Source of the DNA: Catenaria anguillulae PL171
Taxonomy: Eukaryota > Blastocladiomycota > Blastocladiomycetes > Blastocladiales > Catenariaceae
Assembly (NCBI GenBank): GCA_002102555.1
Contig: MCFL01000086.1
Location: 34,745-98,744 of the forward strand
Direction: 5' to 3'
Length of the DNA: 64,000 nt
Below the pieces are notes generated by a model. It was not told where the DNA came from. It was given only the letters and a program-made list of their open reading frames with translations, and did no database searches. How positions within the stretch are numbered: position 1 is the stretch's first letter; every line of letters begins with the position of its first letter. Below, in pieces: positions 22,478 to 34,819 of the stretch. The position numbers and the translations under genes are program-made.

Positions 22478-23226
22478 GAGTGCATGTTTTCGAGAGTCTT
22501 TGCCGTGACGTTTTCATGTACGTGAATTACACATCAAGTAGCATCTGGCACCGCAGGTTTGCTGTGGCACCGTTCCATGTGACATGGATGTTGAGAAATT
22601 GAACAACAATCGGAAGGAAAGAAGAGTTGCGAGAGGATGAGGGAAACACCCACCACACGCGCACGCACAAACAAACCGCTCGATTTTCCAGCCCAGACGT
22701 ATGTCCAGAATCTGGGTCCATAGTAGGAAGGTGGGTAACTGTCGCGTCAAACCATGGCTGGACGCGCTTGACCTGGTGTGGGCATTCGTGCCTCACCAGC
22801 AGGGGATCGACAAGCTTTGTCGAGAAGTGAGCAGAAATTGACTTTGCTCGGGTGGTTGGCGGCTTGGAGCACCTCGTCAAGTGTATTGCGAGCAGGCTTA
22901 AGAGCTCAGTTGAGTCGATTGATGAGCCCTGTTAGCATCGGTGGCACCTCAGAGCTGCTCACGAGTCGCTTCGTGTCTCAGTGGTGCGTTCTTTTCCCGA
23001 AGGTGAAGCCATTCGTATTGCTCTGGGAATGGCCAGAGGCAGGCGAGAGGGTGAGGTGACTGTATGCATGACTAACCCTTCATGCTGTTCACGTCAAGTG
23101 TTGATGAGCAGGCCATGGCCCCAACTGCCCCCGTCTGCCATCTCGATTGATATGTAGGCTAAAGAGGAGGCCCCGTCATGAAACAACCAACCGCAACGGA
23201 ATAGCTCACGCAACCTGCCATCGACC
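22478..23226. other. Intergenic, no gene seen
   Basis: Between the WW-repeat gene and CCDC112, both on the plus strand. Frames are under 120 codons and lack recognisable features. Confidence 0.45.
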
Positions 23227-25259
23227 ATGCTTGCCACCAGTTCCCGAAGCCATCATTCCCAAGGCGCCACGTCGGCCGCCGCCGCTGCCGCCAAAAAGCA
23301 ATTCCTCGAGAAGAGTATCTCCCTCCGAAATCGGTATGCACTTTCCACGACGACGCACCAAGGACGGTGAGAAACCGCTGATGGATTTTGCTTTGGTATC
23401 GCTTAGCGAAGCCGCACTCGCCTCTGATCTCGATTCATGGGTTCAAGTCCATGGCGCCGACATAGTGATAGATCTTGCAACATCCCGTGAACCCGCGCAG
23501 ACGGTAGCTACGCCAGGCATCGTGAAGGGCAAACGACCCCGCCGAGCTGGGAAAAGTGTACCGTCGACCGTGATCCGATTTGGTAACTCGGGTATGTAAA
23601 CATACATGAGCTGTTGTGATGAACCTCGACCCGTGTGCTGACATGGTGAGTTTGCGACAGATGACACGTTCCCACAGGGCCACGCTCGGCTTAAGTCCCT
23701 TCTTCACACTCTTTATTCACTTCAGGAACAGCAACAATCTCAATGTGACAATGTCCCACTCCAGCCAACGCTCGCGGAGCAAATTCATCGCACGTTTACC
23801 CAGTTCGAGGAAAGTCTGCATTTAGCCCACAAGGCGCTCGTGGAAGAGTATGTAGCGCTGCTCACTCAGTACTCCGCAATACTCGGGCTCAAAAACCTTA
23901 TCTTGTAGGTCGCAATCGCTTGCAGTCCAAGAAAAGCAACTGTCGCACGACATTGCTATGGTCGAGGACCGCTTGCGTGCGCTCGAAGTCGCGTCCACCG
24001 ACGTGACCGTCGACTGTACCTTGCCATCGTCCTTTTCAGGTGTGACCGCCGCTTCGGCGGGCAAGTCTTCAAGCAAATCTCGGTTGGTGCCTGCTAACAC
24101 ACTGCCGCCCGAAGTGATGGAATTCGAGGTACATGTGGACCATCCCAATTTGGTGCCTTTTTGTTGTGTTTGCACTCGCCGTTCTGACTTTCATCACCTT
24201 GTCACTGTAACTCGTGTTGCGCAGACATTTGTCGCCAAACACGGACCCACGGGCGGCTGGGACCCGTACGCGCACGATGTTTTTCTGTCGACGCTCAAGC
24301 ACACGTGCCCGTCGCTGCTCGCTGCCATCACATCGGCGACAGACGTGGACCTTGATATTGAAGCCAAAGTCATGGGCAGGCTCGTTTCCCGGTGTGCCGA
24401 ATCGCTCGGCGTTCCCGAATCCGATGTGGAAGCACACTGCGAATGGTGGATCGAGTGGCTGCGGTTGCAGGTGAGGAAACGGAAAGCTATTGATCATTGG
24501 CGGCGGAAAAAACAGTTGCAGCAGCAGCCCCAGCCCGTGAATGACGCAGCCGTCCAAGTGGGGCTCAAGGTGGGCAAGCGCAGCAACAGCAGTGCTGGTG
24601 TGGATGAGGAAAAGATGACTGAGCAGATGCTCAAGGTTGCAGAGTGGCGGATAGAAAAGGAGCGCCAGAGGATCCGAGAAGAGCAGGCAGAGTTGGCAGG
24701 CAAAGGCGGATGCAGGAGGAGGAGAACGACAGGCGGATGAAGCGACAGGTTTGCCACGATTTCGCATCGCCTCCAGCAGAATTCGATTTCCATACTGACC
24801 ATGGTATCCCGAACAGGAGGAACTCAAGCAACTCGTTGAGGACTACAAGCGTCGGAAAGCTGCAGCAGAGGACCGTTCCCACACGCCTCTGTCACGCACG
24901 TCGACGCCTCGGCCAAGCATCTCGCCAACGTCGCTTGCGCGGATCCAAGCAAAGAATCAAGCGCTCACGGACCGCCGTCGGGCGCTTGCGCTCGAAAAGC
25001 AGCAAAAGCTGACACAGACCAACACTAAGCGTGCGTGGAACGACCAGGATTCCGATGTTGACGACGACGGCAATGTGTTTGCGATTCGCGATCCAACCGA
25101 CTTTACGCACCGACATCAGCATGGCAGGCACGTGTGGCCGAGTCGACAATGGTCGCCAATGCAAAGGAGAAGGAGGCAAAGGATCGGTTCAGGGTGACGA
25201 GTGGAGCAAGGGCGTTACCCCGGCGGGCAGTGCCTGGATGGCGGGCAGGCGTTGTGTAG
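23227..25259 (+). CDS. CCDC112: CCDC112-like coiled-coil protein (centriole/cilium associated family)
   Basis: Six exons: 23227-23333, 23407-23591, 23661-23847, 23909-24128, 24225-24748 and 24817-25259. All joins keep frame. The start MLATSSRSHHSQ leads to KKQFLEKSISLRN. The decisive block spans intron 4: EVMEFE joined to TFVAKHGPTGGWDPYAHDVFL, then HCEWWIEWLRLQVRKRKAIDHWRRKKQ. This is the conserved core of coiled-coil domain containing 112 (FxxxHGxTGGWDxYDHxxFL ... EEWYxxYLxLxxxKKxAIxxWKxxK). It continues through charged coiled coil (EEENDRRMKRQ, EELKQLVEDYKRRK) to the family's closing W-x-ARV motif, here WQARVAES. Frame breaks near 24,702 and 25,110 are both one missing base. In animals CCDC112 is reported at centriolar satellites and in ciliogenesis, so its presence fits a fungus with flagellated zoospores. 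Confidence 0.8.
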
Positions 25260-26266
25260 ACAAAGCAAAGTCATGTCGGATTCAGATTGGCAAGTGCATT
25301 TTGATTGAGGATCCAACCAAGGAACCGATTTCCGGCCAAGAACATGCTTCCGAGCTTTCGGTGGTTATGTCGGGATGCTGTGCCAGTGCTGCCAATCATG
25401 GTGGCTTAACTTCACTCTACCAATGACGCACCAATAGCGCCTTTTGTTGAAGATGCTGTTTGCAATTGATGCAACTGCGGTTGACTGACCGTGCAGACAA
25501 GACACATGGTACGATAGAAATAGAATCCTCAGGTCAGGTGATGTTGACTGTGAGGGTCCGTTCCACTATGTTCCACTGGGGGCCATTCCCACTTGCCATG
25601 GCCATTTGCCAAGTCGACCAAGGCAATCAGATGTCTCAAGTGTTTTGAGCAGTTTACCGAGCAGCGGCCGCGGGGATTGGGAATGGCTTCGATTTGTAAA
25701 CATACTGGATATTCAAGACGGCAGTGGACGAGAAATGAATCGAGACTGGGCAAGGTCTTGGCGGAACAGACCATCCTAACGCAGCGGCACAATGATGTGA
25801 CGAGATTTTGCCGCGCTCTGGCAAATGGAAGATTAGCTAGATGGCCATTGTACATGAGTACATGAGCAGTTTGCCCCCGGTTTGTGTGCAGCATCTCGAG
25901 CTCTGATTTGATTCTCTTGGAGTCTCGGGCGAAGAGGGTGAGACCAGAGGGGCTGTGCCGCCGATTCAGTTAGAAGCCAGGCAGAACGCACATGGAAGGA
26001 AGCCAAGCAAAATGGCATGGGCAATGTGTTCACGTTGGCAAGCAAAGTCGCCGAATGTGGGGTTGGTCGGCCATGGGTTCGAAAGAGACGGGAACGCCAC
26101 GCCACGTCTTGGCACTTCAGAAGCTCATCATCATCATCAGCTCATTCGAATTCACTCGTGCCCCATTGACATGGCCAGTGACCTTGACACAAATCACAAC
26201 AAGACAAGACAAGACACTCGACACCCACTCACACTCACGGGAATCATCCACACTCACACCCGCAGG
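25260..26266. other. Intergenic, PacC upstream region
   Basis: About 1 kb before the PacC gene. Only short frames, none convincing. No RNA gene seen. Confidence 0.45.
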
Positions 26267-28973
26267 ATGCTCAGCTCGTCCGCCATCTCCGTGTCGGCTG
26301 CCAACGACCTCGACCGCATCTTGCTCGGCTCCTCGTCGACTTCCAGCATCAGCATCAGCACCGCTCGCCCGCCCCGCCCGCTTCCGCCCGTGCCCTCTCA
26401 TCAGCAACCGCTCCAAGGTCCCGCCTCCGTAGCAGCAGCAGCAGCTCCAGCGGCAACTTCCACAATGACCGACAATTCCAACGGCAACACCCCAGACGAC
26501 GACAATGGGCCCTTTGCGTGCAAGTGGCGCGGGTGTTCGCTCGTTTTTGACGACCCCGAGGACCTGTTTGCACACTGCACCAACGACCACGTCGGCCGCA
26601 AGTCGCCGGGTCGCTGTGCCTGAAATGCGCGTGGCTCGTCCCGGACCCGGGCGCCAACGGGCAGGTCATGGAGTGCGGCATTGAAAAGGCAAAGCGCGAC
26701 CACATCACCTCCCACATCCGCGTCCACGTCCCGCTCAAACCGCACCAGTGTGCCCAGTGCAGCAAGCGCTTCAAGCGCCCGCAGGACCTCAAGAAGCACG
26801 AGCGCACACACACACATACAAACGGCGCCGATGTTGTCGGTGGCGCCGGCCCGGGCGACGGCGGTGAGGTCAACAACAATGAACATGTCCCGCACTTTGT
26901 GCATCCCTCGCCGCCGTCGCAGCAACATCAAGTCCCCGCGGTCACTGTCTCGCAGCCGCAACAGTTCCTTCAAGGGTCTCCCTTGGCCATGCCCACGCCC
27001 GTCCCGACGTCGGCCTATCTTGCCCCGCGACGCAATCAAATCTGCCGCTTTCGCAATCGCCGCATTTCCTGCCACAACAGCCATTGCAGCAGCAGCAGCA
27101 CATGCAACCATCGCCTGCTGCGCAGCACTTTCTCCATGTCGCCTCGCCAATGTCTCCAGCCACGCACGGGTTTTCACCTACCGCGCCGGCAGTCAATCTC
27201 ATCCCGCCGCGCTCATCCTCGCACCAAGTTTCCCTTGCTGGCTCCACTCCCAGCTCTTCCTTGTCCATGTCCATGTCACCACTCGCCATGCCCAATGGAA
27301 ACATGCCCACGCCTTCCCCACTCAACTTCAACATCAATGGCATTCCAAACGGGACAACAAGCGGTGCCGCGCTTTCTCTTGGCCAGCAGCAGCAGCAGCA
27401 GCATCCGTACATTACGCCCAATTTCATGCCGTACGACAACGCGCAAACGCCGTCACCCATCACCAAAGCAGCCAACTATCCCAACGCGATGCAAGCTGGC
27501 GGTGGATTGGCCATGAACAACTGGCCGGTCGCCAACCATCGCCAATGCCATATCCGCTCACACCCGATTCATCGTCGGGCGGCATGGGCAGCAGCAACAA
27601 TGGGTACATGCAGCAGCCCCAGCAGCAGTTCCACTATTCCTTTGACCAGCAACCACAACTGCAACAGCACAGCACCAAGGCATGTACACTTTTGGTGCGC
27701 CCTCCAACTACCGCAGTTCGCACACATGCCCCAGGCCGCCGACTTCCCCGCGCGATCCTTGCCACTCAAGCGCGACGCGTACGACGACATGGACGAACTC
27801 GACCTGTTCCTTGACAATGTGAAAAAGGCCAAAATCACCCCCAGCTACAACGACGGGCTGGCCCAGTCGCTCGACTACCTTGCGCCGGGCCTCTTGTCGG
27901 GCAACTTGTTGCAAACCCCCATCTTGGCCACCATGCCAGCTTCGGACTCGACCACGGTATTGGGCTTTTTGGACCAGCTCGAGTCGGCCGTGTGCCAGCA
28001 AGACGCCGACATTGCGGCGTTCTTGGACCAGCTGGACGCGGGTGTGTTTGCGGCGGATCCCATGCTGGCCGGTGCAAGCGAAATGCAGCCGATTCATCAC
28101 GCGCCGCCGCTGCAGCAGCAGCAACAGCAGCCCATGTTTACGTCGTTTGCGCAGCACTCGCAGTTGCCACCGCCAACGCAGGCTCAACAGCCCGTGCAGC
28201 AACCTGCGACGACGCGGTCCAGCTCGACTACCAGCTCGTCGTCGTCGAGCTGCTACCCAGGCCACTATTCGACCACAACGGGCGCGTCGCTCGGCGCGGC
28301 CATTGGCTTGCCTGAAGCACATGTCATGTCTCCGTCGCCCTCATCGCCGTCGCCCACGCCCGCGCCCGTCGACCGAGACCGTGCCAAGGCCGCCGGCGCA
28401 AAGAAACAAAAGGACAAGAATGTCCTGTTTGAGCTGCGGTCCACGTCGTCGGCCGAGCCGTCGACCAAGGATCTCAAAAAGAAAAAGTCAAAGGACAATG
28501 TGCTCAAGGCGGTGGTCGATCAAGTTGCGGCTGCCGCCTCCGCATCCTCATCGGCCAACGGTGCACGGAGCGGACCGCCCGTGTCCAAGCCCCTAGGACA
28601 ATTTATGCGTGTCGCTCAAGATCTTGTGGGCGGCGGCTCGTCGTCTTCGTCCTCCTCTTCGACCCGCTCTGCTGCCGCGGCTGCACGGTCACCTACCAAT
28701 CCCCCCGCCCTGCCTCCGCGCTCGCCGATTCCTGCGGCGTCGTCCGACATGGACGCCCTCGCTGGCGCCATGTCCAGCATGTCGATTCACACACCCGCGC
28801 CCGCGTCACATGCACTCGTCAATCCGGCCGTCCAGCGCGCCGTTTACCATATTCGCGCGATTCGCGCACTCAGGTGGCACTTGCACGACCAGATTGCCGC
28901 CGAAAAGCGACAACGTGAGGGGGCCGCCGCGGCCGGCACCGCCGGTACCGAAGCTCCTGTCAGCGTGTCGTGA
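26267..28973 (+). CDS. PacC/RIM101: PacC/RIM101 pH-response C2H2 zinc-finger transcription factor
   Basis: Drives gene expression at alkaline pH after signal-dependent processing. Three C2H2 fingers sit near the N-terminus: [20 protein letters not shown], then [16 protein letters not shown] leading to [13 protein letters not shown], then [21 protein letters not shown]. The DHVGRKS and RVHVPLKPH linkers match PacC closely. A long Gln/Pro/Ser-rich region follows, with [21 protein letters not shown], and a helical end ([23 protein letters not shown]). At least five frame changes (about 26,612, 27,022, 27,525, 27,690 and 27,730) are all of the one-missing-base type. The first lies between the first two fingers. 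Their density allows either poor consensus or a real pseudogene. Upstream the start is the ATG at 26267 ([10 protein letters not shown]). Confidence 0.85.
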
Positions 28974-29672
28974 GGGAGGGGAGGGCAGTTTGCGGGCATG
29001 GGAGGGGGGTGGCCCGGCTTGGCGTGTCCTAGTTTGTTTACGTTTCTGCAGTCTTGTTTTCGCGCATGCATCTTGTCTCTGTTTATCTCAATCTTGTTCC
29101 CACCTTGTCTTGTCTCGTCTTGTGCCTCAATCAATGTATGTATTTCCATCAAACAAAACAGAGTGAATGTCCATTTTTTTTGGACCCGAGTCGGTCAGCG
29201 CCTTTGGTTCCGTGCGTCCTTCGTGTCCGTCAACGTTCCGGACAAAAACTGCCGATTTCGCGTTCCTTTGCGAGGCCTGGGAGGCGCTGGTGTAAAGAAA
29301 AAAAATTCACCACGTCAGATGTCTCGCACAAGTCGCGCGCCTCATGGTCAGCCACTGGCGGACAAACATCACTCTGAGAGACGGGCAGACCACTTGTGGG
29401 GTTGTCCGGCTAATTTGCATTTCGCCCACGACCGGGCCATTACGTACGGCTATTGTCCCACCAATGCATTCTCCATGGCGAATGGTTGCCAGAATAGAAT
29501 ATCCCCGCAGCGAGTGACGTTGGCCAAAGATCCGATCCGCTGTTCCTATCGGGCAGGTGCACAAGGATGTCACGGTAGCATTCAAATTGGATGGGCATCC
29601 CGTCCGCCAAGTGATCTCGCCATTACGCACTCATGCATCTCAAAAAAACACGGAAACTCACGCACAGCAACC
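28974..29672. other. Intergenic
   Basis: 3' region of PacC and 5' region of the epoxide hydrolase. No gene or structured element recognised. Confidence 0.45.
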
Positions 29673-31316
29673 ATGACGGCCACCATCGACCCGACCTTTG
29701 CGCCCAAACCCTTCACCTTCACCCCTTCCAAGCCCGCCGTGTCTGACCTGCGCGCGCGCTTGCGCAACGCCTACGTGCCTGCGCAGCTCGAGGGCACCTC
29801 GTGGGAGTACGGCACCGACAAGCGCTCGCTCCTGGAGCTTGCCACGTACTGGGCCGACGAGTTTGATTTCTCCAAGCACTTTGCGCGCATCAACTCGTTT
29901 CCAAACTTTCTGGCCAACGTGTTGGGCTACGATGTGCACTTTGTGCATGTGCGCAGCGAGCGCATGGACGCAAAGCCGCTCGTGTTGTTGCACGGGTGGC
30001 CAGGGTCGTTTTACGAGTTTCTCAAGTGCATTCCGTTGCTCACCAACCCAAAGGACGAGGGCAAGCAGGCGTTTCATGTGGTGGTGCCGTCGTTGCCTGG
30101 GTTTGGGTATTCGCCCGCGCCAAAGCGGCCTGGGTGTGGCACCGAGGAAATGGCCAAGGTACGTACGGCGGCTGGTTTCGGCACTTTAACATTTTTGTGC
30201 TCGATTTCTCGTTGACCGGTGTGTCATTTTGACTGAACATGTATTTTATGTAAATAGATCTTCAACGAGCTCATGATCAACCTCGGGTACCCGCGTTATG
30301 TTGTGCAAGGCGGCGACATGGGTTCCTTTGTTGCGCGCGACATGGCCGCACGGCACGCCGACAACTGTGTGGGAGTGCATTTGAACATGGTCATTGTGCA
30401 GCCGCCCAAGACTGCGGCATGGATTCCGCACTTGTTGCTGGTGTATTTCGGAAAGGGCGAATGGGTGTTGAGTAAGCAGGAGGCTCAATGGTACGATCGA
30501 AAGCGGTTTGGTGGCAGCGGCAATTGTCATGATGTTCACCTTGGTTGAGTTGCGTCTTGGCTTGTAGGGTCAAGGAAGCGCAAGAGATTTCGGGCAAATC
30601 TGGTCGGCTTTCGTTGAGTTTTTTGAATCCTTGCTGGTTTTTCGAAAGCACGGCTAACGTCCCGCCTTGAACAGCCTATCTGCGCATGCAAGCCACCACC
30701 CCAGACTCGCTCGGCTACGCCTTTACCGACTCGCCCATGGGCCTGCTCGCGTACCTGTGGGAAAAGTACTACTGGACCACCCAGCACAATGTCGACTCGC
30801 CAACCGTGTCGTGGGACGATATTTTGACCACCGTGTCCATTTACTGGTTCACGCACTCGATCACGTCCACCATGCGCATGTACAAGGAACATTTCAAGAT
30901 CCAGCCGAATGGCGACTTTTCGTCCGATACCATTTTGGGTACGTGCAGCAACCGACATGCACATGATTTGCGTTGTTGGTTGTGGATTGGGTTAATTGTC
31001 TAACTTAATGTGGGGTTATGCCAACAGCCAAGATCCAGGTGCCGACTGGATGTGCCATCTTTCCCCGCGAGCTGTACAAGATGCCGAAGAGTTGGGTCCA
31101 GCATTATGTGCGTATTCCCCTGACCTCTCTCTTTCATTCTTTGCGCGTTCACAATGCTGACTTGTGTTGTTGCTTTTGCAGATGAACGTCCAACACTGGT
31201 CGGTACTACCCAAGGGTGGCCATTTTGCTGCCATGGAGCAGCCGGAGCTGTTTGCGGACGACTTGCACAAGTGTGTGGGCGACTGGATCAAGCGCGGTAT
31301 TGTCAAGTTTGAGTAG
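29673..31316 (+). CDS. Epoxide hydrolase (EHN plus alpha/beta hydrolase fold)
   Basis: Adds water to epoxides to give diols, in detoxification or lipid/terpenoid metabolism. Exons 29673-30158, 30258-30510, 30675-30938, 31028-31107 and 31182-31316 join in frame. The N-terminal EHN lid domain begins MTATIDPTFAPKPFTF and includes LEGTSWEYGTD. The hydrolase domain shows the oxyanion motif LLHGWPGSFYEF, VVPSLPGFGYS, the nucleophile region VVQGGDMGSFVARDMA (usually GGDWGS; here Met replaces Trp), the lid SLGYAFTDSPMGLLAYL with tyrosines that could be the proton donors, and the catalytic His in PKGGHFAAMEQPE. Length about 405 residues, normal for microsomal-type enzymes. Intron 2 is the least certain: its donor could be 30511 (GTGGCA) or an earlier GTAAGC near 30,470. 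Confidence 0.9.
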
Positions 31317-31905
31317 ATTACGTTGTTCCGTCCAATGCGACAGAGCGCAATTTGCATGAGCTATGCCAAGTAGTAGTATTCAATCGGTGAAATGGAGCCT
31401 CACACGTCCCTCATCGCCTCATTTGCCAATCCTGTGCTCACTCAACCAACAGTAACGAGTGGACAGATGCGGACATGGCCATCGGACGCTCATGGTGCTC
31501 TTCACGTGTTGAGAAAGGAGATCTGCAAACAACTTTTTGAGGCCACGCCGAAACACTAAAAAACGCACTTTGGATTGGCCCGGACTTGGGCCCGAGACCA
31601 ACGGCACTTGTGACTTGGAACTGGCTTCATGCGCCCGCCCATGAATACGCAATAGCAGCAACCGCAAACTGCGCCGCCGACCCGACCGCACCTTCCGCGA
31701 CGACTCGACTCACCGGCCCATTCAACGGCAGCCGACCCTGATCGATCCTATCCCTGAGCCAAGTCGTCAACAGTGCCAGCACCGGACGGATTGAAAAAGC
31801 ACACTGCGCCCGTGGCCCCCCCCCGACAGTGAGCACTTTGCCGTATGCACCTCATTGATTCAATCATCCGAATTGCGCTTTCCCACTTACCACCAAAAGC
31901 TCACA
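31317..31905. other. Intergenic, no gene seen
   Basis: Between the epoxide hydrolase and Hel2 genes. No coding or RNA feature recognised. Confidence 0.45.
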
Positions 31906-34579
31906 ATGACCATGACCACGACCGCCTTGCCTCCCTTCCCAGTCTCGCACCCGCCTACCGACCTCATCCCCGCACCAGACGCACCCATGTCGTCCTCCAA
32001 CTCGCATCCACGCAGCAGCTCTGCCTCCCGTGGCCGTGGCCGAGGCCGTGGCGGCCGCGGCGGGCCCTCGCACGACAACCCGGCCATGCTCCCGCACACC
32101 CCGCCGCCGTCTTCTGCTTCTTCTTCTTCTCGCGGTGGCCGAGGCGGCGGACGTGGCGGCGGCAGCAATTTCCGTGGCCGTGGCCGCGGTGGTGGCAAGC
32201 ACGCAGATGTGCCCGAACCCTTTGTTGATCCATCCGTGTTTGACAATGTGGCCAAGCCTGGCGCAGCAAAGCCTCGGTCGGCATCCGAGGACCGCACAGC
32301 AAATGGCGGCGGCGACGGGCAGGATGGAGATGGCGACGACACTGGTGAGGCGTGCTTCATTTGTACCGAGGAGTTGGTGTATGCAGCATTTGGGCCTTGC
32401 AACCATCGGTTCGTTATTACGTTCGCTTTTCATGGGACACAGCTCATTATTGGACGGCACTCACACGTTACAAAATCGAACAAACACACAACAGGACTTG
32501 CCACGTTTGCTCGCTCCGACTCCGTGCGCTGTACAAGGACTTTGCTTGCCCCTTTTGCAAAACCGAAATGCTTCAAGTCATGATCACCAAAGCCTCGACG
32601 TCGGCCAGCCTCAACTTTGACGCCTTTGAGCCGCTCAACCAGCAACCGTACTCTGACGCGGCCCTCAAACTGTGGTTTGACTCGCAAGAATCCTACGCCG
32701 CCTCATTGTCACTGCTGCGCTTCCACTGCCCGGACCCCTTGTGCGACTTTGTGCACGACGGCCCCAACGGATGGACTGGCCTGCGCACACACGTGTCGAC
32801 GGTGCACAACATGATGTTGTGCGAGATATGCACGTCGCACAAGCACATCTTTGCACACGAACACTCGCTGTACCCGCCCAACGCCCTGCGCACGCACCGC
32901 GAGCACGGCGACCAAACCATTCTCAAGCGCATTGTCAACCCGGACGAATCCGTGGTTCGTGGCCACCCGAGTTGCGGGTTTTGCAATCAGCGGTTTTATG
33001 GTAACGACGAGTTGTATGCGCATTGCCGTCAGCGCCACGAGGAGTGTTTTATTTGCCAACGTGCGGGCGTGCGCAACGTGTACTACCGCGACTATGATGG
33101 CTTGGCCGAGCATTACGCGCATGAGCATTTCCCGTGCCAGCACCCAGAGTGTCTCGAGGCAAAGTTTGTCGTGTTCCCGTCCGAGATTGATCTCAAGGCG
33201 CACATGGCCGAGGTCCATGCGCAGTTGTACCGTGGGCAGCAGAGGGCGCTGACAAAGGAGGCGCGCAAGATTGCCATTGATTATCACTTTCCGAGCTTGG
33301 CGTCTGGGTCGGGTCGCGGCAGTGGATCCAGTTCGGCCGCAGGGCTCATGTCAGCCGCTGAGCGTGCGGCGCAAGAGGCCGAGCAGCGCGAGCGCGAAGC
33401 TGAGGAGGCGTTGCGGGCCATGTCGTCAAAGAAAAAGAAGAACAAGAAGGGTAAAGGCAAGGGTGGAGCGGCCGCCGATGGCGCGAGCGAAGATGCGAGC
33501 TCTGTGGCCGGGACTTCGGACGCAGGCTCCTCGTCGGTCCCGTCGACCCTGGGTCGCGCACGATCCGCCCGCCCAATTCGTTTGGTGCCTTGGCCCCGAC
33601 ACCCGCACCCCCGACTGCTCCGTCGTCGGCGTCGTCGTCGCGCCCATCTTCGCCAACGCGCACCAAGCGCGAAGAAGCCGAGGACCGCGCCATTGCTGCA
33701 TCGCCGCTCCTGCAACTCGTGTATTCGCTGCTGGGCCACTCGCGCGCCAAACTGCGCGAGTTCCAGTCCATGTCTGCAGCCTACATGGCCGACCAGCTCA
33801 CTGCTCCGGAATTTGTGACTGCCCTGACACATCTCGTCTCGGACACGGACGCATCGGCCGATGTACAAGACGTGCTCGACAAGATCATTGACACGTGCCC
33901 ATTCCCGGCCAAACGCGAAGCCCTATCTGCCGCCGCCCGCGAGCGCATGGCCGCAATTGCCCAGCAGGCCAAGCAACAGCAACAACAGCGTGTTCTTGTG
34001 ATCCGGTCCGGTTCGCCCAACCCAAACCGCACGCGCCCGGGGATCCCCAAAGTGCCCGGCTGGACATCCATTTTGCCCGCCAACCGCGCCGTTCTCGCAA
34101 ACACGGCAAAGAAGGCACAGAGCGCATCGGCATGGAACGTGCCCAAGGCGGCCGCTGTTCCTTTGGCCGTTGCGGCTGCCGAGGAGGCCGTGAGTAAAGG
34201 GAAAGGCAAGGCAAAGGCTTCAGCGGCCGGTGCCCCGTCGGCATGGATTGGCGGGCATGCGCCAGCGGTCATGTCCGGAGGGGCAGGCTCGTCTGCTTCG
34301 TCGTCATCATCGTCGTCTTCTGTGCCACCACCGTCATCGTCGGCGGCACTTGCGTCGAGTCCCATTGCCACAGGCAAAAAGGCCAACAAGGCTGATTTCC
34401 CATCGTTGCCTGCAGCGTCGACGCCGGGCGCTGGGTTGTTGGCGCCGGCAAGGCCTGCATGGGCCACGGGAACGCCGTCGTTGACTGCGCCAGGCAGTGC
34501 AAGTGGCAGCGGCCAGCAGCAGGGCGGGGGTAAGAAGAAGGGCAAGGAGAAGCAGCTCTTGTTCCGTGTTGGATTGTAA
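31906..34579 (+). CDS. HEL2: Hel2/ZNF598-type RING E3 ligase for collided ribosomes
   Basis: Ubiquitinates small-subunit proteins of stalled, collided ribosomes to start ribosome-associated quality control. An RG-rich N-terminus (RGRGRGRGGRGG) leads to a RING finger split by intron 32409-32494: CFICTEELVYAAFGPCNHR joined to TCHVCSLRLRALY, then CPFCKTE. Next come the C2H2-like fingers typical of the family: FHCPDPLCDF, LCEICTSHKHIF, HPSCGFCNQRFYGNDELYAHC, CFICQRAGVRNVYYRDYDGL, HFPCQHPECLEAKFVVFPSE. A Lys-rich linker and a helical C-terminal region (LQLVYSLLGHSRAKLREFQ) follow. The protein ends with low-complexity Ala/Ser and KKKGKEKQLLFRVGL. One frame break near 33,570 is healed by one base. 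The order and spacing of RING plus fingers make this a confident call. Confidence 0.92.
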
Positions 34580-34819
34580 GCTCTAATGTTTGTTTCTTTG
34601 TTGTTGATTTGAATGGGCAATAGCGGATACTATTTTGTGCGACGTGTGTGTGTGTTTTTGCAAGTATTTAGTGGGTGGAATGCATTTGTAGTTTCATAGA
34701 AAGATGGTTTCCGGATCGATACCGATCCTCTTCTGCAATGACCGTGCACAATGTCCTGACAAAAAGTTTGCCGCCTCTCTAGACGCTTCACGCGGACTGG
34801 ATCCACCAGCTTCTCTCTG

